A stretch of DNA of 64,000 nt from CAZLAK01 sp964557545 (GTDB taxonomy: Bacteria > Bacillota > Desulfotomaculia > Desulfotomaculales > Pelotomaculaceae), in the NCBI GenBank assembly GCA_964557545.1, contig CAZLAK010000001.1, positions 1 through 64,000 of the forward strand, in the 5' to 3' direction. Position numbers and translations under genes: made by a program. Numbering within the stretch: position 1 is the stretch's first letter; each line of letters starts with the position of its first letter. Positions 1-7,443 of this stretch are shown here, piece after piece. Under the pieces are notes generated by a model. The model had not been told where the DNA came from and made no database searches. It saw only the letters and a list, made by a program, of their open reading frames with translations.

Positions 1-8
1 CAGAGTGA

Positions 9-257
9 ACCGGCGGTTGCAGCAAGGCGATGCCTGCCGGAACCCGAACCGTACCGCCTACGAGATGCTCTCGCTCATCGCCAACCTGCATTTTTGCCGT
101 AGTCGATGTGTGGGACGCCTTAAGTTCCGAACGTCCCTACCGCCCGGCCTGGCCCCCGGAAAAGGTGCGCACCTATCTCGGGGAACAGGCAGGTAAGCAC
201 TTTGACCCGCGCGTGGTGGAGGCCTTCTTGAAAATCCTGGCTGAGGAAGAAAAGTAA
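9..257 (+). pseudogene. 3' fragment of an HD-GYP domain phosphodiesterase, broken upstream
   Basis: The last ~55 codons read as the C-terminal end of an HD-GYP domain, the cyclic-di-GMP phosphodiesterase fold: FAVVDVWDALSSERPYRPAW followed by GKHFDPRVVEAFLKIL are typical of the helices after the GYP motif. The frame is closed by TGA at 6-8, and the ~80 bases before the recognisable part do not resemble an HD-GYP core in any frame. The HD and GYP catalytic residues are therefore absent. This is either a gene broken by deletion or frameshift, or a decayed remnant continuing beyond the left edge. It lies directly before a diguanylate cyclase, a common pairing of c-di-GMP synthesis and breakdown. 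The family call is fairly sure; the state upstream of the window is unknown. Confidence 0.6.
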
Positions 258-389
258 AGTGCGGAAAGCACGCCACCCGGGATTCGCTCCAACCTGCCGG
301 CGTTATGTTACTAAGAAGCGGTTTTCTTGGTACCAAAGAATCAGGTAATTGGAATTTTGCTGCCGAAAGTGAGTCCAGGTGACGTTGAT

Positions 390-2528
390 ATGTTCAGTTT
401 GTTCAGTTTACGCTCCCGCTTTCTGCTTTTAGCTGTAGCGTGGACCCTGGTTGTGAGTTTTCTTGCCCCTCTTCTTTTTACCTGGCAGTCCTGGGTGGAA
501 ACCCGCCGGCAGGCCCGTGCTGGAGCCTTGCATGCCATGAATGATGGCCGGCTGGTCCTGGGGGAAGCGACCGCCAACTTGCTGGAGCACCTGTGGTGGG
601 TTTACGACGCGGGCCTGACACTCCTCGAGGGCGAGGAACTGCGGCCCTACCACCGCTGGGCGCTGGAAAGAGCCCGCAACGCCGTCTTCAAGCGCGAGCT
701 TTGCTTTGTGCTAATTACCGACCTGGAGGGGCAGGCGGTGTTCGGCCAGCCTGCCGGGGCCTTCCCGCCAGAGTTGCTGGAGCTGGCCAGAGTGGTTGCC
801 CAGTTAGCCCCGCCAACCGGGTCATTGCAAGGTGCTATTGAGCTCAACTTTGGCCACCAAGCTCCTGAGTACTGCCTGGTGCGGGCTGAACAGGTGCTTT
901 CCGGAGACCAACCGGTGGGAGCTGTGCTGGTTGGGAGCGCTCTTGACCAGACGTTTCTCGCTTCCTGGGTAAGACGGCTGGAGTCATCTGTCGCCCAGGG
1001 CGTTTCTTCTTTCACCGTTTTTTTATTAAATTTAGACGGGCAGGTGGTGGCTACAAGCGCCGGGCGGCCTGCTGTGGCGGCGGAATTGCCCGACCCCCGG
1101 GAAGTGGCGGCGCGGGATTTCTGGAACGGCGAGGTTTATCTTGACGGCACCAGGCACCAGGCCGCCGCCGTGATCCTGCGCGACCCCCACGGCCAGCCGG
1201 CCGCTATTTTGGCTGTTGCCGTGCCGGAAAAGCTTCTTTTCCTTGCCTTGGCGGGACGCGCCTGGCGGCCGGTGGCTCTGACCGCACCCCTGGCTCTTGG
1301 GGGTACGCTGGCAGTAGTTTGGTTTGCCCTCCGCCATTTCTTGGGGAGGGCGTTGGCCCGTCTGACGGGATTAATGGAAGCCACCCTGAAGAGCATTAAA
1401 AGCGGTGCTCCACCGCCAGAAACTCTGCCTGAACTGCCGGCCGAACTGTCGGCGCTAGCCGGCGGGGTGAATATTTTAGGGCGGGAGTTCTGGCACCAGA
1501 AGACTCACCAGCAGGAACTGGCGGGTCTGGTCTCCCGCCTGGCGCGGGTTACGAGTCTCCATGAGGGTCTTAAGGTGCTGGCCTACCACCTGCAGCGCAC
1601 TTGCGCCGGCGGAGAAGGGGTGGAGGCGGTGGCGTTTCACCTCGTTACCGGCGGCATGGGGGGGGGAGATGACGTGGAAACCTTTGTAGAAAAAACAAAG
1701 GAAGTCCCGGGTTGTGACCAGTTTCCGCAGGCGCCCGCTTTTTGTCCGGCCTACGCCGCGGGCAGCTTTGCGATCCAGGACGCGGCGTCTGAGCTTCCCT
1801 GTCCTCACTTCCGCCCGGCCGGCGGCAGCTACCGCTGCCGCACACTTAGCTTCGGTGGGCGTATTTTGGGGGTTCTTCACCTGTACAGCAGCAAAAAGGA
1901 CTTTTTCGCGGGGGAAATAAACACGTGGATTGGGGAACTCACCGAGTACTCCCTGCCCATTGTTGCCAACCTCTTCATGCTGGAGGAAACCACCCGCCTT
2001 TCGTTAACCGATGCTCTCACCGGTCTTTACAACAGGCGCTTCCTGGAGGCGTTCTTAGAGCAGCAACTGGCCCTTTTTGTCCGCACTGCCCAGCCCTTTG
2101 CGGTGCTAATGGTTGACTTAGACCATTTCAAGCGGTTCAACGACACGTTCGGCCACCGGGCGGGCGACGCCGCCCTGCGGGCAGTGGCCCAGGTGGTGAA
2201 AAAGAGTTTACGGGCATCGGACATGGTGGCCCGTTACGGTGGCGAGGAATTTGTGGTGGTCCTGCCGCAGACTGATGTAGAAAGTGCTCTGGAAATCGCC
2301 GAGCGCCTGCGGCAGGTGGTGGCCGGCACTGACATCCCCGACCCGCAGCGGCACGGCGGGTACTTGCCGCCGCTGACGGTGAGCATAGGTGTGGCTGGCT
2401 GCCCAACACACGCCCTCACCCTGGGCGCATTGCTCCACGCGTCTGATGCGGCCATGTACGCGGCCAAGCGGGCGGGGCGCAACCGTGTGGCGGTGGCCCA
2501 GGTGGATTCCGCAGCCTTTTCTGGCTAG
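390..2528 (+). CDS. Membrane-bound diguanylate cyclase (sensor + GAF-like + GGDEF)
   Basis: This probably makes the second messenger c-di-GMP from two GTP at the membrane. The ~712-residue protein has an N-terminal membrane helix (LLLAVAWTLVVSFLAPLLF), a ~250-residue extracytoplasmic region of Cache-like size, a second helix near residue 320, a GAF-like region with several cysteines, and a C-terminal GGDEF domain. The active site reads GGEEF and is intact; RASD lies five residues before it and matches the RxxD inhibitory site, so product inhibition is likely. ATG 390 is chosen because AGGTGA (377-382) precedes it by 7 bases; an upstream TTG at 327 lacks such a site. GC content is visibly higher than in genes beyond 5 kb. 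The signal sensed is unknown. Confidence 0.88.
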   Translation: MFSLFSLRSRFLLLAVAWTLVVSFLAPLLFTWQSWVETRRQARAGALHAMNDGRLVLGEATANLLEHLWWVYDAGLTLLEGEELRPYHRWALERARNAVFKRELCFVLITDLEGQAVFGQPAGAFPPELLELARVVAQLAPPTGSLQGAIELNFGHQAPEYCLVRAEQVLSGDQPVGAVLVGSALDQTFLASWVRRLESSVAQGVSSFTVFLLNLDGQVVATSAGRPAVAAELPDPREVAARDFWNGEVYLDGTRHQAAAVILRDPHGQPAAILAVAVPEKLLFLALAGRAWRPVALTAPLALGGTLAVVWFALRHFLGRALARLTGLMEATLKSIKSGAPPPETLPELPAELSALAGGVNILGREFWHQKTHQQELAGLVSRLARVTSLHEGLKVLAYHLQRTCAGGEGVEAVAFHLVTGGMGGGDDVETFVEKTKEVPGCDQFPQAPAFCPAYAAGSFAIQDAASELPCPHFRPAGGSYRCRTLSFGGRILGVLHLYSSKKDFFAGEINTWIGELTEYSLPIVANLFMLEETTRLSLTDALTGLYNRRFLEAFLEQQLALFVRTAQPFAVLMVDLDHFKRFNDTFGHRAGDAALRAVAQVVKKSLRASDMVARYGGEEFVVVLPQTDVESALEIAERLRQVVAGTDIPDPQRHGGYLPPLTVSIGVAGCPTHALTLGALLHASDAAMYAAKRAGRNRVAVAQVDSAAFSG

Positions 2529-2981
2529 CGGCGCTCCCCTTTAAAAACCTTGAAGTGTGAAGGACATGGCTTCCTGTCCCTGGCCCGACAACCCGATCTT
2601 CCGGCTGCTCGCAAGTATTGCGTGTGAAGGTTTATGGCTGCCGGCCAACTCGAGTATTCGCGTGCCCGCCTCCCGCCTTGGCACGGAAACGCTTCTCCCC
2701 GCCCGCTGCCGCCTCTGTCCTTTTTGGAGAGGCTTGCGGCTGAAAGGTTCTGAAATCGCCGGAAAGCGAGAAGGTGTGTGGCGGGGCATAGAGATCTCTA
2801 CCACCAACTCGATTCTCAAGGTCTAGAAGCCTTCGCTTGCTATGAGGGCTTCACCTTGCCTGAAGTCGGGGATATCTCTATGGTTCTCAATTCCAATGCC
2901 CTAATCCTGCTTGCCGCCCCAAACGGAACGAGCCCAACTATTACTTCCCTACAGATGGCACCGAAAGGAGCTGAAATTGTT
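2529..2981. other. 450-bp intergenic stretch without a convincing gene
   Basis: The first ~250 bases share the high GC of the diguanylate cyclase and then the composition drops. An open frame at 2557-2826 gives an arginine- and cysteine-rich peptide with no recognisable domain and looks accidental. The frame of the next gene stays open back to 2778, but the segment before GTG 2982 has no clear ribosome site and does not look like part of the DUF1841 family. No T-tailed terminator was found after 2528. Confidence 0.5.
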
Positions 2982-3515
2982 GTGCCCAACCATGATTACT
3001 CCCTGCTAGATGAATTTGATAAACAAGATAAGGGAGTTAAAACCATTTTAAACGAACATCCCGAAGTTAAGATACTCTTTGAAAGACGTCATAATCTACC
3101 GGATCAAGTGGAGATTAACGGGGTGAACCCCATACTCCATGTTCTCATGGAAGGAGTAGTAGAAAACCAGCTTCAAGACCAAATCATTCCAGAGGTTAAG
3201 GAAGCAGTTGAAAGATTGGAAAGCAAAGGTTTGAGCAGGCACGCTCCACGTGCCTGCGTTACCAGAGTGTTCATTGAATTTTTCCATGAGGCATTTCATC
3301 AGAGGAAGATATTTGACAATGACAGGTATAGACGCAAACTCCGCCTTCTGGGAACTGACCCGAGAAAAATTGGGAGAAACGAACCCTGCCCCTGTGGCAG
3401 CGGAGTCATATTCAAACGCTGCTGCGGTACTGACGTGGAGCAGTTCAAAATCTCTAGAATAAATAGCAGGTGCCCTTTGCCTGGGTCAGGGAAGTTATAT
3501 CCTCGGCACCCCTGA
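2982..3515 (+). CDS. DUF1841-like protein with C-terminal SEC-C zinc motif
   Basis: The first ~125 residues match the pattern of DUF1841, a small family of unknown function: HPE near the start, NPILHVLMEGVVENQL in the middle, then PEVKEAVERLESKGLSRHA. A SEC-C zinc-binding tail follows (IGRNEPCPCGSG, then KRCCG), the motif also found at the end of SecA. GTG 2982 is preferred because AAGGAG (2965-2970) lies 11 bases upstream; the frame is open back to 2778, so a longer form with start near 2880 is possible. About 25 residues follow the last SEC-C cysteines and may be read-through into decayed sequence, since the next reading frame is a frameshifted gene. Function unknown; probably a zinc-binding cytosolic protein. 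Confidence 0.6.
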   Translation: MPNHDYSLLDEFDKQDKGVKTILNEHPEVKILFERRHNLPDQVEINGVNPILHVLMEGVVENQLQDQIIPEVKEAVERLESKGLSRHAPRACVTRVFIEFFHEAFHQRKIFDNDRYRRKLRLLGTDPRKIGRNEPCPCGSGVIFKRCCGTDVEQFKISRINSRCPLPGSGKLYPRHP

Positions 3516-3979
3516 ATTTATCGTTAAAAACCCGCTAGACCCTATTTTGCAACTGGAAAACCGAGTTCATATCGCCCGCTACCTGGAAAGTCAAGGAATG
3601 GTTGAAGAACGCTTTGCAGGATCTGCAACTACTGTGCATGAATCACCAATCTTTAAAAGAAAAAGGCCTTCGAGTAACTGAAAAACTGATAGCCCTGGCC
3701 CGGGACGATGAAGAGAGAGGAAGTTACTGGTGTGATAAAGCAGACTTATTAGCTCAGTTAGGCATGGCAGAAAAGGCCGAGAAAGAATTCCAGAAACTTT
3801 TCTGTGCGCTTCCTCACTGGCATTTCGGGCGTTATCGCTATGCCTTGTTTTTAGAAGAAAACGGTAAAAAAGAAGAGGCAAAGGCTGTTCTAAGGGAACT
3901 GGTGGCAAAGAAAAAGGAAATAGACCGCGAAACTTATAGTGCTGCCTTTGAAGTATTGCAAAGCTGGGAAAGGGGCTAA
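3463..3979 (+). pseudogene. TPR-like helical-repeat gene broken by a frameshift
   Basis: Two frames join into one sensible protein if a single base near 3610 is ignored. Frame one, from 3463, reads NPLDPILQLENRVHIARYL then SQGMVEE; frame two continues ALQDLQLLCMN and runs to TAA at 3977-3979. The product has paired amphipathic helices of TPR type (KADLLAQLGMAEKAEKEFQK; YRYALFLEENGKKEEAKAVL). The first frame is blocked by TAA at 3460-3462 and has no good start, so the N-terminus is missing too. It might once have been the C-terminal half of the SEC-C protein upstream, but that is inference. A TTG at 3602 could start a shortened 125-residue product, though no ribosome site stands out. Confidence 0.55.
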
Positions 3980-4213
3980 GGTTTCCGGCAGCAAGTTCAA
4001 TCAAGTGTTGATAATCGGTAATAGGCCACAGTTTCTTTCATAAGCCTTAAATTTTTAGGTGAGTAATACCAAGGGATAGCAGACACTTTCCACAGACAGC
4101 CGTCAATGTACAGCGAGACCTGGTCGAGGAGGAGTTAGGGGTATAGCACCAACGGCCTGTGTTCGGTCAATAGATTTGGATAAAAAATGGCCGATAATTT
4201 TGGATGACATTTG
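3980..4213. other. Decayed spacer between the TPR remnant and the IS21 remnant
   Basis: No gene is supported here. On the minus strand a short open stretch at about 3994-4120 (LYIDGCLWKVSAIPWYYSP and following) has no start codon and no family I recognise. It may be leftover insertion-element sequence beyond the istB stop at 4214-4216. Confidence 0.4.
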
Positions 4214-4464
4214 CTAGAATATGGTATTCCTGTGTTTGAGACGATAACTGTCGCCGGTCACATTGAACAGTTCACTATGATGCACAAGTCTATCCAGAAT
4301 GGCCGTTGTGATCACTGGATCACCCAGAAACTCAACCCATTCATCAAATCCCTTTTCCTCAATGGTATGGTTAAGGTTAGAAGGTCATCCAGACCATCCC
4401 TGGCACTAGTCAGTTGCAGTTGACCTAGCAGGGCTTTAACCTCTTGAACCTGGCTATTCGTCAG
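4214..4464 (-). pseudogene. istB: IS21-type istB remnant with an internal deletion
   Basis: IstB is the AAA+ helper ATPase of IS21-family transposition. On the minus strand the N-terminus is readable (TNSQVQEVKALLGQLQL, then LDDLLTL) and, after a frame change near 4365, the C-terminus (GDPVITTAILDRLVHHSELF, then TGDSYRLKHRN). The 150 or so residues between them, carrying the Walker A and B motifs, are missing, so the gene is dead. The apparent start is CTG and overlaps the istA stop, as expected for the IS21 istA-istB junction. Confidence 0.65.
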
Positions 4465-4540
4465 TCCACACCTCCCAGCAGGCCGGTGTAGACATCGATA
4501 CCGCGGTGCTCAGTTTTAACTTGAAGGTGCAGCGGCACGC
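4461..4540 (-). pseudogene. istA: IS21 istA C-terminal tail
   Basis: About 25 residues on the minus strand (VPLHLQVKTEHRGIDVYTGL then LGGVD and stop) end in a YxxLLGG-type tail like that of IstA transposases, and the stop TGA at 4461-4463 overlaps the start of the istB remnant. The assignment rests on position and this short tail, so it is tentative. The upstream part of istA is gone; the sequence joins an ISNCY-type transposase fragment directly. Confidence 0.4.
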
Positions 4541-5126
4541 GCCGTTATCTCTGATGACGGTTTCCACCACCCGGTAATGTCCTTCCAGGCACTCAGTACG
4601 CATAAAAACAAGGCCAGGATTTCGCCCGTGGCGTCGTCAACTGCTCCGTGCAGAGAATACCCTTCGCTGTTAAAAAACCAGGCGTAGGGGCTGGCGTCGA
4701 TAATCACCAGCATACCCCCCCGCTGGGGCTTTCTCTTCCGCCGCTTATGGCGCTTGGTTCTGGAGTGTTTTTTAGGGCTGGCAATCCCGTTCTCACAAGT
4801 ATCCTGTAGACCAAAGGCTTGCTGAGACTGGCAGATTCGAATTACTCCAGCAGTTCTTGAAAGTGTGAAAAATTAGTGCGGGAGTACTTCTCGGAATTCT
4901 TGAGGTTGACGACCGTACTTTTCATCTCATCAGTGACGGTGTGGTGAGGTTTGCGGCCCCTGTTTTTGGGGATCACGAACGCGTCGCCGTATTCCCTGAC
5001 CCCTTTCTTAAGGCGTTTCACCTGGCGTTCGCACAAGCCCAAAGCCTCTGCTGCTTCTGCTGTTGTCATCTTGCCGCCGATTAAACAGCGGGCCACGTAA
5101 AGTTTGTTTCTTTCTTTTGGTGTCAT
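4541..5126 (-). pseudogene. ISNCY-like transposase, truncated and frameshifted
   Basis: The N-terminal helix-turn-helix half is intact from ATG 5124-5126 (MTPKERNKLYVARCLIGGKM, then TTAEAAEALGLCERQVKRL and NRGRKPHH). A TAA then interrupts the text after FSHFQELLE. A later frame resumes with HKRRKRKPQRGGMLVIIDAS and PYAWF, the region before the first catalytic Asp of this family, and EGYSLHGAVDDATGEILALF; a further shift leads to ECLEGHYRVVETVI. The C-terminal half is missing where the IS21 remnant begins. At least one stop and two frameshifts make it inactive. The family call is by resemblance of these motifs; the element ends were not identified. Confidence 0.65.
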
Positions 5127-5369
5127 TGATAATATCGTCCTCTCATTGGGAGTAGAAGTAGAATTAAAAGGACTTCACTTTAAAATCCTCATTTGGGGTA
5201 TTTGATAACACATTCTTGCGTCTGGGAAAATGCTGGCTAAAACCCAATTTTGGGCAAGATGCATGAAAAATTCCGTGCATTTTTTATGCGCATTTTTAGC
5301 ATAATGGTAGCAAAGGACGTTGTTCTGTTCACTTACAACTTTTGGTTGTTTTGGGGGAGTGGTGGTCCA

Positions 5370-6203
5370 GTGTACAGCTGTTTGGACCCAGAGCCGGCGG
5401 TATTCCCGTACGATCCCGACTTGTTTCCCTGTCCAGATGTAATACCGGAACCCTTTGTGCCAGGGAACCCAGATAGAGGGGATGAGCCGCCAGAGGACCC
5501 GGGCTACCTGAGGAGGGTTACTGGTAAATCAAGAGTTCTGGAAGCATTAAAAGAGGTTGGTGCTTTGAGAACGCCCGAAGTCAAGAGCAATATTCACTGC
5601 CTTACTATTGTTGGCCAGATAGAAGGTCACCTCGTTCTCCCGCCTCAAAATAAAACTACAAAATACGAGCACATTATTCCTCAGCTTGTAGCTTTAGAAC
5701 AGTCTCCAGAAGTAGAGGGTATACTGATCATTTTGAACACTGTCGGCGGAGATGTGGAAGCGGGCTTAGCTATTGCGGAGATGATAAGCAGTATAACAAA
5801 ACCCACTGTTTCACTTGTACTCGGCGGCGGCCACAGCATAGGTGTGCCGATAGCCGTTGGAGCGCAGTATTCTTTTATTGCCAATACAGCCAGTATGACT
5901 ATTCATCCCATACGGCTAAACGGTCTGGTGATAGGTGTGCCGCAGACCTATGAGTATTTAGATAAAATGCAGGATAGAGTGGTAAGGTTTGTGACTGCAC
6001 ACTCCCGAGTTTCAGAAGAGAAGTTTAGGGAACTCATGTTTAGAACGGGTGAATTGGCCCGGGATATAGGCACAGTGCTTATCGGCAAAGAGGCTGTGGA
6101 AATTGGGCTCATAGACGAAGTGGGCGGCATTGGCAACGCAGTGCGCAAGCTAAAAGAGATGATTAAGGAATGGAAAGAAAGCGGGGAGGGATGCGGCTCT
6201 TGA
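5370..6203 (+). CDS. tepA: TepA/YmfB-type ClpP-fold protein
   Basis: TepA proteins share the ClpP serine-protease fold and have been linked to export and to clearance of small spore proteins in Bacillus. The ClpP core begins near the middle (VKSNIHCLTIVGQIEGHLVL), with LNTVGGDVEAGLAIAEMI, the nucleophile region LGGGHSIGVP and the histidine region TIHPI. The N-terminal ~75 residues are rich in Pro, Asp and Glu. The start is uncertain: GTG 5370 has GGGGGAG ten bases upstream and gives 277 residues, near the family size, but the frame is open back to TTG 5250 and ATG 5259, which would add a hydrophobic stretch. The stop overlaps the next start (TTGA), so ylzJ is probably translationally coupled. 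Confidence 0.85.
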   Translation: MYSCLDPEPAVFPYDPDLFPCPDVIPEPFVPGNPDRGDEPPEDPGYLRRVTGKSRVLEALKEVGALRTPEVKSNIHCLTIVGQIEGHLVLPPQNKTTKYEHIIPQLVALEQSPEVEGILIILNTVGGDVEAGLAIAEMISSITKPTVSLVLGGGHSIGVPIAVGAQYSFIANTASMTIHPIRLNGLVIGVPQTYEYLDKMQDRVVRFVTAHSRVSEEKFRELMFRTGELARDIGTVLIGKEAVEIGLIDEVGGIGNAVRKLKEMIKEWKESGEGCGS

Positions 6204-6412
6204 TTTTATATACAGTAATGCAGCTGGAACTAGTGCTGGAAGGTTTTGATCAAACCAAGTACCCTCTCCACAAAGTATTTTATTATGAAGATGTACCTGT
6301 ACTCATAGAAGAAACCAGTGGCGGATATAAAAGAATAATTAAAGTGTTAAGCACAGACCCCGAGCACTATTTGCACCCTCACCTTGTACCGGGTAGCTTA
6401 ATAAAATCTTAA
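6200..6412 (+). CDS. ylzJ: YlzJ-like small protein
   Basis: A 70-residue protein beginning MILYTVMQLELVLEG, which resembles the small YlzJ family found next to tepA in spore formers. TTG 6200 is chosen because GGGGAGGG (6183-6190) lies 9 bases upstream and the product then starts at the family's usual N-terminus; an ATG at 6191 would sit directly on the ribosome site. It overlaps the tepA stop by two bases, so the pair forms an operon. The stop codon falls inside a tandem AAAATCTT repeat. The function of the family is not known to me. Confidence 0.7.
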   Translation: MILYTVMQLELVLEGFDQTKYPLHKVFYYEDVPVLIEETSGGYKRIIKVLSTDPEHYLHPHLVPGSLIKS

Positions 6413-6434
6413 AATCTTAAAATCTTAAAATCTT
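6403..6434 (+). repeat. Four tandem copies of the 8-bp unit AAAATCTT
   Basis: Four perfect copies lie end to end at 6403-6410, 6411-6418, 6419-6426 and 6427-6434. The ylzJ stop codon (6410-6412) is inside the first two copies, so changes in copy number would leave the protein unaffected and alter only the spacer before the terminator. Confidence 0.9.
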
Positions 6435-6473
6435 ATATAAAGGTAAAATTATTAAAGATAAAACAGTTAAATG

Positions 6474-6497
6474 CCCGCTGTTGCGGGTTTTTTATTT
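6474..6497 (+). terminator. Terminator of tepA-ylzJ
   Basis: CCCGC, loop TGTT, GCGGG, followed by a T-rich tail (TTTTTTATT). Confidence 0.8.
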
Positions 6498-6525
6498 AAC
6501 ATAGAGACTGTTGCCGTGCTATAAT
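6496..6525 (+). promoter_or_regulatory. SigA-type promoter of uppP
   Basis: TTAACA (6496-6501), an 18-base spacer and TATAAT (6520-6525), about 30 bases before the start of uppP. It begins at the end of the preceding terminator tail. Confidence 0.65.
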
Positions 6526-6555
6526 GGAGGCGGTTATTTTTGGGGGGTGTTTTTT

Positions 6556-7338
6556 TTGACTGTTTTTCAAGCTCTTATTCTGGGTGTTGTTCAAGGGGTG
6601 GGAGAATTTTTGCCCATTTCCAGTTCTGCTCACCTCGTTCTTGTTCCCTGGTTATTTGGCTGGCAGTACGCTGGACTCACTTTTGACGTAGCCCTCCATA
6701 CTGGCACACTGATTTCTGTGGCAGCTTTTTTTTGGAGGGATTGGCTTGACCTTGCAAAGGAAGCCTTTTATTGGAAAAGTAAGACAAAAGGGCGGCTTTT
6801 TTGGCTTATCATTATAGCCACATTGCCGGGAGTAACAGCAGGTTTTATATTGGAAGAAAAAGCAGAAACGGTTTTTAGGACACCTGCCCTTATAGGAATT
6901 ATGCTGGTAATTATGGGTATTATCCTTTACCTGGCAGATATCAAGATGCCGTCAAAAAAGGGCTTGTATGATATTACATTAGTTGACGGGCTATTAATAG
7001 GCCTTTCACAAGCTTTCGCCATTATCCCGGGCGTGTCCCGCTCCGGGGTGACCATGACTGCCGGCAGGCTTTTAAAAGTAGAAAGAGAATCGTCGGCAAG
7101 ATTTTCATTTTTGCTTTCTACACCTATTATTGTCGGAGCAGCTGTATTAAAACTGGGTAAAATTTCTCCTGCCGATATAAACGCTGCTTTTTTAACAGGG
7201 GTGATTTCCTCGGCAGTTGTCGGCTTTTTGTCTATTGGCTTTCTTCTCAAATACCTGACAAAACACAGTTTCGGTATTTTTGCTTGGTACCGCTTTTTAA
7301 TAGGGGGGGCAGTTATTATACTATCTTTTTTTAAATAA
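6556..7338 (+). CDS. uppP: Undecaprenyl-diphosphatase
   Basis: A 260-residue membrane protein that removes a phosphate from undecaprenyl diphosphate, recycling the lipid carrier of peptidoglycan synthesis. Both family signatures are present: GVGEFLPISSSAHL near the N-terminus and PGVSRSG near residue 157, with about eight hydrophobic segments. TTG 6556 is chosen because GGGGGG (6542-6547) precedes it at a usable distance and the N-terminus (MTVFQALILGVVQGVGEF) then matches the family; the frame upstream of it runs into the promoter. Overproduction of this enzyme is known to give bacitracin tolerance. It is transcribed alone from its own promoter. Confidence 0.93.
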   Translation: MTVFQALILGVVQGVGEFLPISSSAHLVLVPWLFGWQYAGLTFDVALHTGTLISVAAFFWRDWLDLAKEAFYWKSKTKGRLFWLIIIATLPGVTAGFILEEKAETVFRTPALIGIMLVIMGIILYLADIKMPSKKGLYDITLVDGLLIGLSQAFAIIPGVSRSGVTMTAGRLLKVERESSARFSFLLSTPIIVGAAVLKLGKISPADINAAFLTGVISSAVVGFLSIGFLLKYLTKHSFGIFAWYRFLIGGAVIILSFFK

Positions 7339-7443
7339 AAAAAATAATAAAGGCCTTTTCTATTTGTGCCCGCCAAGGGCTTTTTCTTTTTTGCAGGACT
7401 TTTGGAAGTATCTTGTGGTATATTATTCACAGGAGGGCATTTT

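Noticed and set aside
2557..2826. Open frame of 89 codons after the diguanylate cyclase
   Set aside because: Composition is unlike a folded protein, there is no ribosome site or family resemblance, and it lies in GC-rich sequence where long open frames arise by chance.
4211..4423. Plus-strand open frame of 70 codons
   Set aside because: It is the antisense shadow of the istB remnant, whose C-terminus is recognisable on the minus strand.
5259..5290. Weak hairpin ATGCA/TGCAT followed by Ts near the start of tepA
   Set aside because: The stem is only 5 AT-rich bases; it is not convincing as a terminator or regulator.
7345..7400. Possible terminator after uppP
   Set aside because: The best stem (AAAG and CCT with a mismatch) is too weak and the T-run overlaps the leader of spoIIIE; transcription may read through.
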